A DNA stretch of 64,000 nt from Bacteroidia bacterium (GTDB taxonomy: Bacteria > Bacteroidota > Bacteroidia > J057): positions 275,855 through 339,854 of the forward strand of contig JALEFZ010000006.1 in assembly GCA_022760475.1 (NCBI GenBank). Direction: 5' to 3'. Shown in pieces: positions 50,872 through 60,353 of this stretch (within the stretch, counting starts at the first letter, position 1; each line of letters opens with the position of its first letter). Both the position numbers and the translations under genes were made by a program. Below the pieces are notes generated by a model. That model was not told the origin of the DNA and did no database searches. It saw only the letters and a list, made by a program, of their open reading frames with translations.

Positions 50872-52263
50872 ATGATCCAACAAATTCTTTTCGTGCTTAC
50901 TTTTGGCGCTGGCTTTGTTTACTTCGGATTGCAAGCAAGCAAAATCCGTCAGGCAATCATGCTTGGCCGTCCAGATGACCGTTCCGATCGTCAGGGGGAG
51001 CGCTTCAAGCAAATGACCCTGGTAGCCCTTGGGCAGCAGAAAATGTTCAAGCGTTGGATTCCGGCACTTTTCCACCTGTTTATTTATGTGGCATTCATAT
51101 TTACCCAAATCGAGCTGATTGAAATTGTTATCGATGGGGTTAGTGGTTCACACAGGTTCTTCAGGCCTATCCTAGGAGGTTTCTACACCTTTATCATTAG
51201 TCTGATTGAGGTACTTTCTGTGCTGGCATTTGTAGGGACATTGATATTCCTGGCACGCAGAAACCTCCTGAAGATACCCAGATTTGTAAAGGATGAGATG
51301 AATGGATGGCCTAAGTTGGATGGTAACATTATTCTCTACCTTGAGATTGCCCTTATTGTGTTCATCTTCACTATGAATGGAGCTGATGAAGTGCTATATA
51401 ATGCAGGACACTCTCATGCCACTGGAATTGCTGCAGGAGCAAGCGGATCTTACGATTTTGCCATTAGCCAGTTTGTTGGCCCTGCAATATTTGGTGGCGT
51501 TCAGGATTACCATACCTTGGAGGTTATTGAGCGCGTGGGTTGGTGGGGACATTTGCTGACTGTATTGGCTTTTCTGGTATACTTACCGATTTCCAAGCAT
51601 TTTCATATCCTTTTGGCTTTCCCCAATGTTTTCTTCTCAAACGTAGGCCTGGTTCCCAAAGGAAAAGCTGAAAATCTGTCCCAGGTGACTGAAGAAATGA
51701 AGGCCATCCTTGACCCTTCTTACCAGCCAGTAGAAAATGAGGATGATCCCAAACGTTTTGGGGCGAGGGATGTGACTGACCTGAGTTGGAAGTCCCTGAT
51801 GGATGCCTATACCTGTACGGAATGTGGCCGTTGTACCTCAGTATGTCCTGCAAACCTAACCGGGAAAAAGTTATCTCCTCGTAAGGTAGTCATGGACGTC
51901 AGAGACCGATTGGAAGAAATTCAAAAATATAAACTGAAGCCCAATGAAGAGGGAGAGTTTGTTCCTGCAAATGGTGTAGAAGGGGCTGAAGAAGTAGCTG
52001 GTCATTACTTACTTGGAGAACATCACATTACAGAAGAAGAACTAAGGGCTTGTACCACATGTAACGCATGTGTGGAATCTTGCCCTGTGAATATCAATCA
52101 CCTGGATATCATCCTTCCACTAAGGCAATACCTGGTGATGGAAGAATCAAGTATGCCGGAGGAATGGGGGATTATGTTCAACAATGTAGAGAACAATGGT
52201 GCGCCTTGGGCAATGCCTGCAGCGGATAGGTTCAAGTGGGCGGAAGAAATGGGTGAAGAGTAA
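50872..52263 (+). CDS. membrane-bound 4Fe-4S dicluster electron-transfer protein
   Basis: The 463-residue protein has about five or six membrane helices (roughly 3-20, 62-88, 103-127, 152-168, 222-250) followed by a ferredoxin-like domain with two 4Fe-4S motifs: Cys315-318-321-325 (CTECGRCTSVCP) and Cys394-397-400-404 (CTTCNACVESCP). It resembles the membrane and Fe-S part of heterodisulfide-reductase/GlpC-like complexes. Its likely partner is the CCG protein at 53060-53851. Together they could pass electrons between quinones and a cytoplasmic donor. Confidence 0.88.
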   Translation: MIQQILFVLTFGAGFVYFGLQASKIRQAIMLGRPDDRSDRQGERFKQMTLVALGQQKMFKRWIPALFHLFIYVAFIFTQIELIEIVIDGVSGSHRFFRPILGGFYTFIISLIEVLSVLAFVGTLIFLARRNLLKIPRFVKDEMNGWPKLDGNIILYLEIALIVFIFTMNGADEVLYNAGHSHATGIAAGASGSYDFAISQFVGPAIFGGVQDYHTLEVIERVGWWGHLLTVLAFLVYLPISKHFHILLAFPNVFFSNVGLVPKGKAENLSQVTEEMKAILDPSYQPVENEDDPKRFGARDVTDLSWKSLMDAYTCTECGRCTSVCPANLTGKKLSPRKVVMDVRDRLEEIQKYKLKPNEEGEFVPANGVEGAEEVAGHYLLGEHHITEEELRACTTCNACVESCPVNINHLDIILPLRQYLVMEESSMPEEWGIMFNNVENNGAPWAMPAADRFKWAEEMGEE

Positions 52264-52359
52264 GATTCCGGTATTGAGGAATGGAAATTTAACACGCTGG
52301 CTAGCCAAGCCTGCACGGCTGAAAAGGCCGACTTTAAGTAATAGAAATAACATTATATG

Positions 52360-52389
52360 TTAGGGGCATAAACTTTGTTAAACCCCTAA
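52360..52389. promoter_or_regulatory. inverted repeat before the small secreted-protein gene
   Basis: TTAGGGG (52360-52366) and CCCCTAA (52383-52389), extendable to 12 bases each with one mismatch, flank 16 bases containing ACTTTG. It ends 11 bases before the ATG at 52401 and could be an operator or leader hairpin. Confidence 0.45.
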
Positions 52390-52400
52390 TATATAACACC

Positions 52401-52844
52401 ATGAAAACTGTATTTTTGATCTTTGGATTGTTTTTTTCTCTTAGCGTTTTTGGCCAGAATTCCTTTGGTCAAAGCTCTTATGTCTCCTATACAGTGGCAG
52501 GAATCCCAGTGGAGGAAGTGAACGAAAATCTTGTTTCGCTTTCATTCAGACCTGCAAAAGTTCTGAGAAGGCAGTTCTTCGTAGAGCTGAATTTCGGCCA
52601 GGCCTGTTTTGCTGATGCCCCACTAATTTATGGACAAGGAGTTCTGAAAAAGTGTACAGGAATCGTTGATGCAAAAGGAAATCTGGTGGTGGTATCTAGC
52701 CACATAGAAGCACTCAATATGCTAGAGAAGATGGGTTGGAAATTACAGTCTGTTGTAATCAACCCTGGTGAGGAAGCTACTGATCCAATATCAAGTACAT
52801 ACATTCTTAGGAAAGAAGATAAATCACAGACATATCCAAGGTAA
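52401..52844 (+). CDS. small secreted protein of unknown function
   Basis: The 147-residue protein has a signal peptide (to about residue 19, VFGQ) and a mature part with a conserved-looking core (LRRQFFVELNFGQACF, VVVSSHIEALNMLEKMGWKLQSVVI). The last motif suggests a small alpha/beta domain. No family recognised. It interrupts the pair of Fe-S genes but has its own terminator. Confidence 0.65.
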   Translation: MKTVFLIFGLFFSLSVFGQNSFGQSSYVSYTVAGIPVEEVNENLVSLSFRPAKVLRRQFFVELNFGQACFADAPLIYGQGVLKKCTGIVDAKGNLVVVSSHIEALNMLEKMGWKLQSVVINPGEEATDPISSTYILRKEDKSQTYPR

Positions 52845-52867
52845 TACTTGTATGATAGCATGATTTA

Positions 52868-52909
52868 ACGGAATCTGGGAATGTATTTTCTCAGGTTCCG
52901 TATTTTTTT
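52868..52909 (+). terminator. intrinsic terminator
   Basis: A 14-bp stem (ACGGAATCTGGGAA with TTTCTCAGGTTCCGT, two G-T pairs) followed by seven T. Confidence 0.85.
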
Positions 52910-53059
52910 GGGGAGCTTTGGGATGAGTTATTTTAGAAAAAACGCTTGCTGTCATTTGAAAATAGACATTAGCAAGCATCAAATAATAAATTAGGGACAG
53001 AGTCTGAACACAAAGATTTCTCTGCCTTCGGGTTTAATTTTCGAAGAAAAACTAACTAC

Positions 53060-53851
53060 ATGTCTAATCACACGGTTCCAGTAATGGCGGATCTTGCCGC
53101 AGAAGGTAAAACACCCGAATACTTGTTTTGGGTAGGTTGTGCAGGATCATTTGATAGCCGCTATCAGCGAGTAACAAGGGCTTTTGCGAAAATTTTGAAC
53201 TCGCTCAATATTGATTATGCAGTCTTGGGGCCTGAAGAAACATGTAATGGAGATCCTGCCAAAAGAGCCGGAAACGAATTTCTGTTTCAGATGCAGGCCA
53301 TGCAGAACATAGAGTTGATGAACATGTATCAGGTAAAGAAAATCATCACTGCCTGTCCACATTGTTTTAATACTATAAAAAATGAGTATCCATCCTTAGG
53401 TGGAAACTACGAAGTTATTCACCACTCTACTTTCCTCCAGGACCTGATCAACCAAGGGAAAATAAAAATCAAGGAAGGTGGAGAGTTTAAGGGAAAGAAA
53501 ATCACCTTTCATGATTCTTGTTATTTGGGACGCGCCAATGACATATATGAAGCGCCAAGGAAAGTACTAGAAGCCCTGGATGCGGACTTAACTGAGATGA
53601 AAAGATGCCGTACCAAGGGGCTTTGCTGTGGTGGTGGTGGTGCCCAGGTCTTCAAAGACGCCGAAAAAGGCAACAAGGAAGTTAACCAGGAAAGAACCGA
53701 AGAAGCTGTAGCAACTGGAGCAAAAGTCCTGGCTGCCGCTTGTCCATTCTGTATGGTGATGTTCAATGATGGAATCAAGAAGCTGAACAAAGAAGAAGAA
53801 GTTCAAATTCTCGATATTGCTGAAATCCTTGAAAAAGACATGGAAAAGTAA
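53060..53851 (+). CDS. CCG-domain (HdrB/GlpC-like) Fe-S oxidoreductase subunit
   Basis: The 263-residue protein has two cysteine-rich CCG-type units: first Cys27, Cys62, Cys99 and Cys102 (ACPHCFNT), second Cys154, Cys189-190 (GLCCGGGGAQ), Cys228 and Cys231 (ACPFCMVMF). In heterodisulfide reductase and relatives these bind non-cubane 4Fe-4S clusters acting on thiols or hydroxyacids. No flavin domain or membrane segment. The membrane Fe-S protein at 50872-52263 is its likely partner. Confidence 0.9.
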   Translation: MSNHTVPVMADLAAEGKTPEYLFWVGCAGSFDSRYQRVTRAFAKILNSLNIDYAVLGPEETCNGDPAKRAGNEFLFQMQAMQNIELMNMYQVKKIITACPHCFNTIKNEYPSLGGNYEVIHHSTFLQDLINQGKIKIKEGGEFKGKKITFHDSCYLGRANDIYEAPRKVLEALDADLTEMKRCRTKGLCCGGGGAQVFKDAEKGNKEVNQERTEEAVATGAKVLAAACPFCMVMFNDGIKKLNKEEEVQILDIAEILEKDMEK

Positions 53852-54001
53852 TCCTTTATTGAGGGTAATTGAGAGGTAGTTTTCGAAAAATTGAACGAAT
53901 GCCTAATAAAAAAGGCATCGATTCCGTTTGTATTTTTACGGATTAAAATATATTGCAGAAATGCAGTAACTTTCGACTACGCACAAAACCCAATTACCTA
54001 C

Positions 54002-55816
54002 ATGATGAAAACTTCCCTGTCTTTCATCTTCCTTCTCCTCCTTGTGAAGATGAACGCATTGGCTCAATACCCCCCTAATCAGCCACAACAAGATTGTATT
54101 AACGCCATTCCGGTTTGTGATTCTATCATATATGAATCAAACTCCTACCGTGGCGATGGTCCTACCTTAGCAGAAATTGACAGTACCCTTTCCTGTCTGG
54201 GTAGGGGAGAGCAAAATGGTGCGTGGTACATGATCCACGTGTTGAAAGCAGGTAATATCTGCTTTACCATTACTCCAGATTCCAGTCAACAAGACATAGA
54301 TTTTGGTGTATTTAACCTTACAAATGCTACTTGCTCGGATATCAAGGTGGACAACAGCCTTGAAGTCGCCTGTAATTTTATTACCAATGCAGGTCCTTGC
54401 AATGGGGTGACAGGCGCCGATGGAGCAACTGCCGGAATTTGTGGATTCCAACACCTACCATGTATCCCTGCCTTAGAGGGGGAAACTTATCTCCTTTATG
54501 TAAGTAGTTACAACCTTTTTGATGGGGGGTATACCATTGACTTTCGCGCATCCACTGCAGTACTTTTTGACAACAAAGCCATAAAGGCAAAGGCCAAACT
54601 TCAGATGCCTAACAGGAATCAAATTGAAGTAGAGTTTTCTAAGCCTATAAGTTGTGCCCAACTATCAAGTAGCAAATTTAGCTTTGCGGGCATTTCCACA
54701 ACCTATACGATAAACCAAGTCATTGCGGATGATTGTAGCGACGGCTCTCAATACGATTCCAAGGTGATTTTGGAAGTTAGCCCTCCGGTGGATTTGAATG
54801 AGCTGGGGAACCTTGAACTGATCATTGCAGATAGCATGGTAGAAATGTGTGGGCAATCCACGCTCACCCTGAGTACCCTTGTCGGTATTGACTTTGAGGT
54901 AAAAAGCCAGCCTAGTGTAGATTCTGTTTGTTCTACAGACAAGCTGAGTCTAAGCACAAATATTCCCAATGGGTCAAACCTGCAAATTTTATGGGAACCC
55001 TCAAGTTTTTCCGGACCCGTATTCCAACCTAACCTTGGTATCTCAGATACCTTTATCGCCCTGGTTTTTGCTGCTAATGGCACCTTACTGGGACAGGAGA
55101 GAAAAGAATTTATTGTTCTGGAAGGTCCAGAGGTAAACATAGGTGAGGATACTACCCTTTGCGGACCCGATACCATTTCCCTGCTTGCAACAGGTCGTTA
55201 TCAAGAACTCATTTGGAATGATAACAGCAAGGACAGTGAAATAAGAGTTAGTCAAAGTGGTTTGTACTGGGTAGAAGCCAGAAATTCAAATGGATGTATC
55301 ATAAGAGATAGTGTAAAGGTCGCTGTTTTGGATTTGCCAATACCTACTTTTTCAGTAGATGGAAACGGTTCTAACTTTGATTTTCAGGCAGATTGCCAGG
55401 AATGCAGCAGCTTTACTTGGGAAGTAAGTGATGGAAGTACCGGAAGTGGCTCTCAGTGGAGCTATACTTTTCAAGATCCTGGGCAATTTTTGGTTAAGCT
55501 GATCGTAAAAAACAGCTGTGGTGTGGACTCATCTACACAAATGGTCAGGATTAATGTTTCGACAACCGAACCGGAGGTCTCAGACCTATTTAAGGTATAC
55601 CCCAATCCAGCCTCCAAAATATTGTATGTAGAGTCTTCTCATCAAAGCGAAGGAATTATCGCCATTCACAATTCTTTGGGGGTGGAAGTAATGAAGGTTC
55701 CTATTCGAGCGAATGGTGTTTCACGCCTGGATGTTGGGCATTTGGCCAAGGGACTATATTTTAGCGAACTGAGTACCAAAGATGGTAGTTTTATCCAAAA
55801 AGTTTGGATAAAATAG
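54002..55816 (+). CDS. secreted cell-surface protein with T9SS sorting domain
   Basis: From the ATG at 54002 the 604-residue protein has a signal peptide (MMKTSLSFIFLLLL...), a cysteine-rich N-terminal beta domain with DCINAIPVCDS (a pattern frequent in Bacteroidota surface proteins), Ig-like/PKD-like parts (FTWEVSDGSTGSG ... FQDPGQFLVKLIVKNSCGVDSS), and a C-terminal type A sorting domain starting VYPNPASKILYV and ending KVWIK. It is therefore cargo of the type IX secretion system, attached to or released from the cell surface; its binding partner is unknown. Confidence 0.85.
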   Translation: MMKTSLSFIFLLLLVKMNALAQYPPNQPQQDCINAIPVCDSIIYESNSYRGDGPTLAEIDSTLSCLGRGEQNGAWYMIHVLKAGNICFTITPDSSQQDIDFGVFNLTNATCSDIKVDNSLEVACNFITNAGPCNGVTGADGATAGICGFQHLPCIPALEGETYLLYVSSYNLFDGGYTIDFRASTAVLFDNKAIKAKAKLQMPNRNQIEVEFSKPISCAQLSSSKFSFAGISTTYTINQVIADDCSDGSQYDSKVILEVSPPVDLNELGNLELIIADSMVEMCGQSTLTLSTLVGIDFEVKSQPSVDSVCSTDKLSLSTNIPNGSNLQILWEPSSFSGPVFQPNLGISDTFIALVFAANGTLLGQERKEFIVLEGPEVNIGEDTTLCGPDTISLLATGRYQELIWNDNSKDSEIRVSQSGLYWVEARNSNGCIIRDSVKVAVLDLPIPTFSVDGNGSNFDFQADCQECSSFTWEVSDGSTGSGSQWSYTFQDPGQFLVKLIVKNSCGVDSSTQMVRINVSTTEPEVSDLFKVYPNPASKILYVESSHQSEGIIAIHNSLGVEVMKVPIRANGVSRLDVGHLAKGLYFSELSTKDGSFIQKVWIK

Positions 55817-55853
55817 GGTGCTTTTCCTAGACATATAGTAATTCGGAGAAATA

Positions 55854-56471
55854 ATGGCAGCAATAAATACCCTGATTTTTGACCTTGGAGGTGTTTTGGT
55901 GGATTGGAATGTAAGGTATCTTTATCGGAAGATATTCGATGAGGAGGAAAGGATGGAATGGTTCCTGAAAAACATTACCCCTTATTCCTGGAACCTTGAG
56001 CAGGACAAGGGACGGAGTTTTGCCGACGGAACGGCGGAACTCCTGGAAAAACATCCTGAGTGGGAGGCAGAAATCAAGGCTTATTATGGTCGCTATACGG
56101 AGCAATTTGATGGGGCAATTGATGAAACTGTCTCTATGCTCAAAGACCTCGTTGATGAAGGGAAATATCGCCTGCTTGCACTAACCAACTGGCCTGCGGA
56201 GTCATTTGATTGGGCGCGTCAGAGCTATCCATTTTTATCATGGTTTGAGGGAATAGTAGTCTCTGGGGTTGAAGGGGTGATTAAACCTGATCCTGAGATC
56301 TATCAATTGCTTTTTGAACGATACCATGTAGATCCTGCCACTGCCATCTTCATGGATGACAATGTCAAAAATGTGGAGGGGGGAAAAGCGGTTGGACTGC
56401 AATCTATTTTGGTAGAGTCTCCAGCCCAGCTTAGACATGATTTATTTCAGGCATTGGGCAGGGAAGTTTGA
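55854..56471 (+). CDS. HAD-superfamily hydrolase (subfamily IA)
   Basis: The 205-residue protein shows all four HAD motifs: FDLGGVLVDWN (Asp10), ALTNWP, KPDPEIY and FMDDNVKNV. The small helical cap after motif I is of the type found in haloacid-dehalogenase-like phosphatases. Substrate unknown. It starts 37 bases after the T9SS gene. Confidence 0.92.
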   Translation: MAAINTLIFDLGGVLVDWNVRYLYRKIFDEEERMEWFLKNITPYSWNLEQDKGRSFADGTAELLEKHPEWEAEIKAYYGRYTEQFDGAIDETVSMLKDLVDEGKYRLLALTNWPAESFDWARQSYPFLSWFEGIVVSGVEGVIKPDPEIYQLLFERYHVDPATAIFMDDNVKNVEGGKAVGLQSILVESPAQLRHDLFQALGREV

Positions 56472-56514
56472 CGAACTATTTTGTTTGTTGAGCAGAGTTA
56501 AAGATAATATTGAT

Positions 56515-56547
56515 AAAACTGTCATTTTTCAAGTGGCAGTTTTTTTT
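56515..56547 (+). terminator. intrinsic terminator after the HAD gene
   Basis: AAAACTGTCA-(9 bases)-TGGCAGTTTT, one G-T pair, followed by a T-run of eight. Confidence 0.8.
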
Positions 56548-56648
56548 ATTTCTGCTAGCGAAATAAATTCCATTAAATTTTAATACACACAAAATATCAT
56601 TGAGCAATGGCCTACAATTGACACTCGGTGATTTAACAGATTTACCCT

Positions 56649-57458
56649 ATGGATTTCAAAAAACTCAATTCCCTAATCATTCTTGGATGCTGTCTTTCTA
56701 TTTTATTTATGGTATCCTCCTGTGGCAACACTGAGAGTGAAAAAGACAGCCCTTCAAAAACAGAGCCTAAAGCAGCAAATGTAAGCCCCAATGTTGTGTA
56801 TCCCTGGGTTGACAAGTTGAATGTCCGTGAAAACCCAGATACCAAAGCCAAGGTTATTGCAACCATAACTTCAGAGGATGGACTGACCCTGTTGGGAGAA
56901 GTATCCAAGGAGAAGGATTTGATCGTTCTGAGAGGGGTTGCCTACGAGGAAAATTGGGTGAAGGTCAAAATGGATGATGGAAAAGAAGGATGGGTATTTG
57001 GGGGAACGGTAAAGAAAAAAGGAGAAGAAAAAGGAAATGCACTAATCACAGATAGCAAATTTTCGTTTCCTTATTTTGGAGAGTTTGACCTGGGGGAGTG
57101 GGAAAAAACTGCCAGCAAAGAAGATGTAGGAGGAGATGCTGAGATTGCTGAGAGCACCTATAAAAAGGGTGACCAAAGTCTGGTGATTGCCGAACACAAT
57201 TTGGGCGAATATGGCTTTACCAATTACCAAACCCTAAAAGGGGCAGATGGAAAAATTCTAAAAGAAAGAAGGTTTAGCTATGCGACTGATATCCAACCAA
57301 ATGAAATAGAGGAGGAAGTCATTGATTTTTCTCAAAAGCCAGCAGTTAAATATATGCGGAAACAGAAAGTATATTCTCCCTTTTTCTCTCTAAATGCATG
57401 GCCTGTAATGGCTAGAGGCATATGGACAAAGGCAGCTTATAAAGTAGAAGGTCAGTAA
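56649..57458 (+). CDS. lipoprotein with bacterial SH3 domain
   Basis: The 269-residue protein has a lipobox (VSSC, near Cys25), a short linker, and an SH3b domain (about 54-125: LNVRENPDTKAKVIATI ... NWVKVKMDDGKEGWVFGGTV), followed by about 140 residues of unknown fold. SH3b domains often bind peptidoglycan. Convergent with the coiled-coil gene, with a long shared terminator. Confidence 0.85.
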   Translation: MDFKKLNSLIILGCCLSILFMVSSCGNTESEKDSPSKTEPKAANVSPNVVYPWVDKLNVRENPDTKAKVIATITSEDGLTLLGEVSKEKDLIVLRGVAYEENWVKVKMDDGKEGWVFGGTVKKKGEEKGNALITDSKFSFPYFGEFDLGEWEKTASKEDVGGDAEIAESTYKKGDQSLVIAEHNLGEYGFTNYQTLKGADGKILKERRFSYATDIQPNEIEEEVIDFSQKPAVKYMRKQKVYSPFFSLNAWPVMARGIWTKAAYKVEGQ

Positions 57459-57471
57459 TATTAAGTCTATG

Positions 57472-57513
57472 AAAATGGGACTCAGGCTATTACATCAGTC
57501 TGAGTCCCATTTT
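57472..57513. terminator. bidirectional terminator
   Basis: Perfect 14-bp stem AAAATGGGACTCAG/CTGAGTCCCATTTT with 14-base loop, ending 2 bases before the stop codon of the convergent coiled-coil gene. Confidence 0.85.
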
Positions 57514-57514
57514 A

Positions 57515-60286
57515 TTAATCTTCATAAGCATCTACAATTTCTTCTGGGATAAAGAGGTAGACAATCGCATTTCTATCTCCAGCGTCGACCTTTTTCTTTA
57601 CCGTCCCTTCTAAGAGTATGGGTTCAAGTTTTTTAGAATAAATGGAGATCATTTCTTTGAGATACCTGCCTCGGAGGTTGGGAAGGTCATCATTGGTAAA
57701 TGCTTTTTCTGAAACAGCCTTGGTTTTAGAAGTCCCGTCAAATCCATCTGTTTCAGAATTGTAGGGTAAAATGCTGACTTCTTTGTAAAAGAATTTTTTA
57801 TCCAGTTTTCCTTTGAAAGTATTTTGGCCTGTGATATCAGCACTTCCCTGAACAAATAGTTTGATGCTTCCTTCTTCTGCCTTCCGAATCGAGTATAGGG
57901 CTTCGGTAACAAAAGCCCCTATGACCGAGCCATAGCTATCTCTGAAATCAGCTCTGTCCATGAAATATTTCCCCGGGCCGAAGAGGAGCTTCACATTCTT
58001 CTCTGCATCTTTGAAGTTGACCTTGAACCAACGCCCTTTGTAGCCTTTTACAACCTCATCGTCTGGATGAAAAGTAGCATCCCAATACTCCCTTCTCACC
58101 TCAAAATTCTCAGCCCATTCTTTGACTTCTACCGGGTTCAACTCAATGTCTTCGCCCAGTTTTTCCTTGAGGCTTTCTTCTTCGCTTATTAATTCTTCAA
58201 GTTTGTCTGTCTCTTCCTCCAGAATTTCTTTTTCCGTTTCTAGTTCCTGAACTTCCGTTTTGAACTCGTCAGCTTCAGGCTTTAGCTCATCCAGCTCATC
58301 CTTCATTGCCTCAATTTTGTCCCGTAGTTCTTTTTGATCTATACACTTGGACTCTTCCTCAAAGATCTTGTATTTTTTGATGAAATCTTGATAGGCCTTT
58401 TCTATATCCGTAGCTCCATCGCTTGCTGCTTTAATCTGATTTTCCAAGCCTTTTTTGTCAGCTAAAACGGAGACTAGCTCACCTTTTAGTTCATTGAGCT
58501 TTTGATCTCGGTTGTTATAGGCATCTTGGACCAAGCTGAATTTTGCATCCACCTTTTCCAACTCTTCCTGAAGTCTGGACTTTTTGCCTGTGAGTGTTTC
58601 TGCGATTTTTGTTAGGGAACGGGCTTTTTTCAGCAAACCGTCTACGGCTTTGATTGTGCGATCAGCTTTGGCCAGGCCATTTTCGGGAAGTTTCAGCTTT
58701 TCCTGCTTACCGATTAACTTTTTAAGGTTCTCTAGTATCTTTGCTGGCTTTTTTGAAGCCTTTTTGTAGCTATCCTGAATTTGTGTCCTTGTATCTGCGG
58801 CGGGATTCAACTTCTGTAGAATTTCCTTAAGGTCTTCTTCACAAATGCTCAAGGATTCTTTAAGACTTTCTCCCGGGGGAAAGTCTGCCAATACTTCATT
58901 CATGGACTTGAGGTTGTCCTCCTCCTCTTTTGCCTGTGCAACTTCGTCCTGTAAAGCCTCGTTTTCTTTGGCTAGTTTGTCTTTTTTACCTAAAATCTGG
59001 TCTGATTCACTTTGTAGCCTTTCCTTTTCCCTGCTTAGCTGTTCTTGGAATTTCTCCAATAACTCAACTTGAGCCAATACTTTATCCTTTAAGGCAGATT
59101 CTTTCGCTACCTCATCAGCCAGTGTCTTTGAGGACTTTTCTGCATCGATTACTTTTTGTTTCAACTCATCAAGAATTTTCTTGGGTTTGTCGTTGAGCTT
59201 GTTGTCCAGGTCTTCCTTCTTTGCCAGAAGGTCCTCTAACTGTTTTTTTAGCTCCTCAACTTTCTGGATGCGCTGATCCAACTTATTTTGGACATCCTCG
59301 GCTTGTTTTCCAAGGCCTTCTGTCTTCCCTGTTAAGCCCTTAGAAGCATCTAATATGCCCTCAGCTTTTTCTTTTAGTCTGTTGGCTCGCTGGAATAGAT
59401 CAGATATTTTTCCCAGGAGCCCTGTCTTTGGAATTTTAGGCTGCCAACCCAAAAGATTGGCGAGGGCATCTGCGATTCGTTTAATCTGAGCTAATGCTTG
59501 TATTTGGGGCGCAATGAAGGTGGTAATTATTGGCAAAAAGGCGGAAACAAATTTCCCAATTTGTTCAATTCTTCTTTTTCCCTTTCTTAGATTACTATCT
59601 ATGTCTTGTATTTTCGTTGCCATTTGCTGATTCGCAGGAAGTTGGCTAAGACGTTGTTTCAGGTCTGCAATTTCCTGCTTTTTGGTAAGCTTGGCTGGAT
59701 CAAGGGTTTTCTGTATTTCTCCTTGCTGGTTGAAATATCCCAGTTCTATTCCAAGGGCTTTGAAATCTTTTGGAAGGTTTGCCATAGATGGGCCAGGCTT
59801 CTTTTCCAGTTCTTTGAGTTCTTCAGGGCAACTGAATTCCATTCTTTTCTTCAGGTTCAGAGCTCTTCTACTGGCTTGAAAACCATTTTCCATAAAGTTA
59901 CTATTGGGATAATCCTTGTCAATAAAACTCTTGAAGCCTGGATTTTGGAGATATTCTTTCGCAAAATAGCTTGTCAACTGATTATGCCTTAGACAGTTGC
60001 TCCCGTTAAGTCTGAAATTCTCATTTTTGTTTTTCCAGGATTTGCTTTGCGAATAGGTGTTGGATACCTGAACAAAGGCTTTGTAGGCATCAATAAAATT
60101 CTTGGTTCTCTGTGGAGAGTAAATTCCATCAGCTGGCTTGCTGGCTTCATTTATCTTAATAGAATAAATCTCCGGGCTGCAGTCATTATTTTTACACTCA
60201 GAAGCTGATTGGGATAAAACAATGCCGGGATTGACCAGCATCAGTAGTGTAAAGATCCTGAACCATACGTGTTTTGGGGGCTTCAT
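57515..60286 (-). CDS. exported giant coiled-coil protein with OmpA-like C-terminal domain
   Basis: The 923-residue protein has a signal peptide (to about residue 25), a globular N-terminal region with a few cysteines (about 30-160), a hydrophobic stretch (about 245-275, FVSAFLPIITTFIAPQIQALAQI), then about 400 residues of nearly unbroken coiled coil rich in K, E, L and Q (about 300-715), and a beta/alpha domain. In the last 112 residues, VQGSADITG, LPNLRGRYLKEMI and GDRNAIVYLFI match in order the OmpA/MotB pattern GHTD / RA..V / NRR-VEI, though weakly. I do not know an equivalent protein. It might bridge membrane and peptidoglycan over a long distance. Confidence 0.75.
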   Translation of the reverse strand: MKPPKHVWFRIFTLLMLVNPGIVLSQSASECKNNDCSPEIYSIKINEASKPADGIYSPQRTKNFIDAYKAFVQVSNTYSQSKSWKNKNENFRLNGSNCLRHNQLTSYFAKEYLQNPGFKSFIDKDYPNSNFMENGFQASRRALNLKKRMEFSCPEELKELEKKPGPSMANLPKDFKALGIELGYFNQQGEIQKTLDPAKLTKKQEIADLKQRLSQLPANQQMATKIQDIDSNLRKGKRRIEQIGKFVSAFLPIITTFIAPQIQALAQIKRIADALANLLGWQPKIPKTGLLGKISDLFQRANRLKEKAEGILDASKGLTGKTEGLGKQAEDVQNKLDQRIQKVEELKKQLEDLLAKKEDLDNKLNDKPKKILDELKQKVIDAEKSSKTLADEVAKESALKDKVLAQVELLEKFQEQLSREKERLQSESDQILGKKDKLAKENEALQDEVAQAKEEEDNLKSMNEVLADFPPGESLKESLSICEEDLKEILQKLNPAADTRTQIQDSYKKASKKPAKILENLKKLIGKQEKLKLPENGLAKADRTIKAVDGLLKKARSLTKIAETLTGKKSRLQEELEKVDAKFSLVQDAYNNRDQKLNELKGELVSVLADKKGLENQIKAASDGATDIEKAYQDFIKKYKIFEEESKCIDQKELRDKIEAMKDELDELKPEADEFKTEVQELETEKEILEEETDKLEELISEEESLKEKLGEDIELNPVEVKEWAENFEVRREYWDATFHPDDEVVKGYKGRWFKVNFKDAEKNVKLLFGPGKYFMDRADFRDSYGSVIGAFVTEALYSIRKAEEGSIKLFVQGSADITGQNTFKGKLDKKFFYKEVSILPYNSETDGFDGTSKTKAVSEKAFTNDDLPNLRGRYLKEMISIYSKKLEPILLEGTVKKKVDAGDRNAIVYLFIPEEIVDAYED

Positions 60287-60353
60287 AGGAAATAATTTCT
60301 AAACTGTACGAATATTTAAAATACAGTAATTTATTTGATTGTAAAAAGGCAGT

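Noticed and set aside
53891..54001. Longer N-terminus for the T9SS cargo protein
   Set aside because: It would put 37 residues before a clear signal peptide that begins at 54002.
58584..59196. Plus-strand open frames opposite the coiled-coil gene
   Set aside because: Serine/leucine-rich antisense frames are expected opposite Lys/Glu/Leu-rich coiled coil; no start signals.
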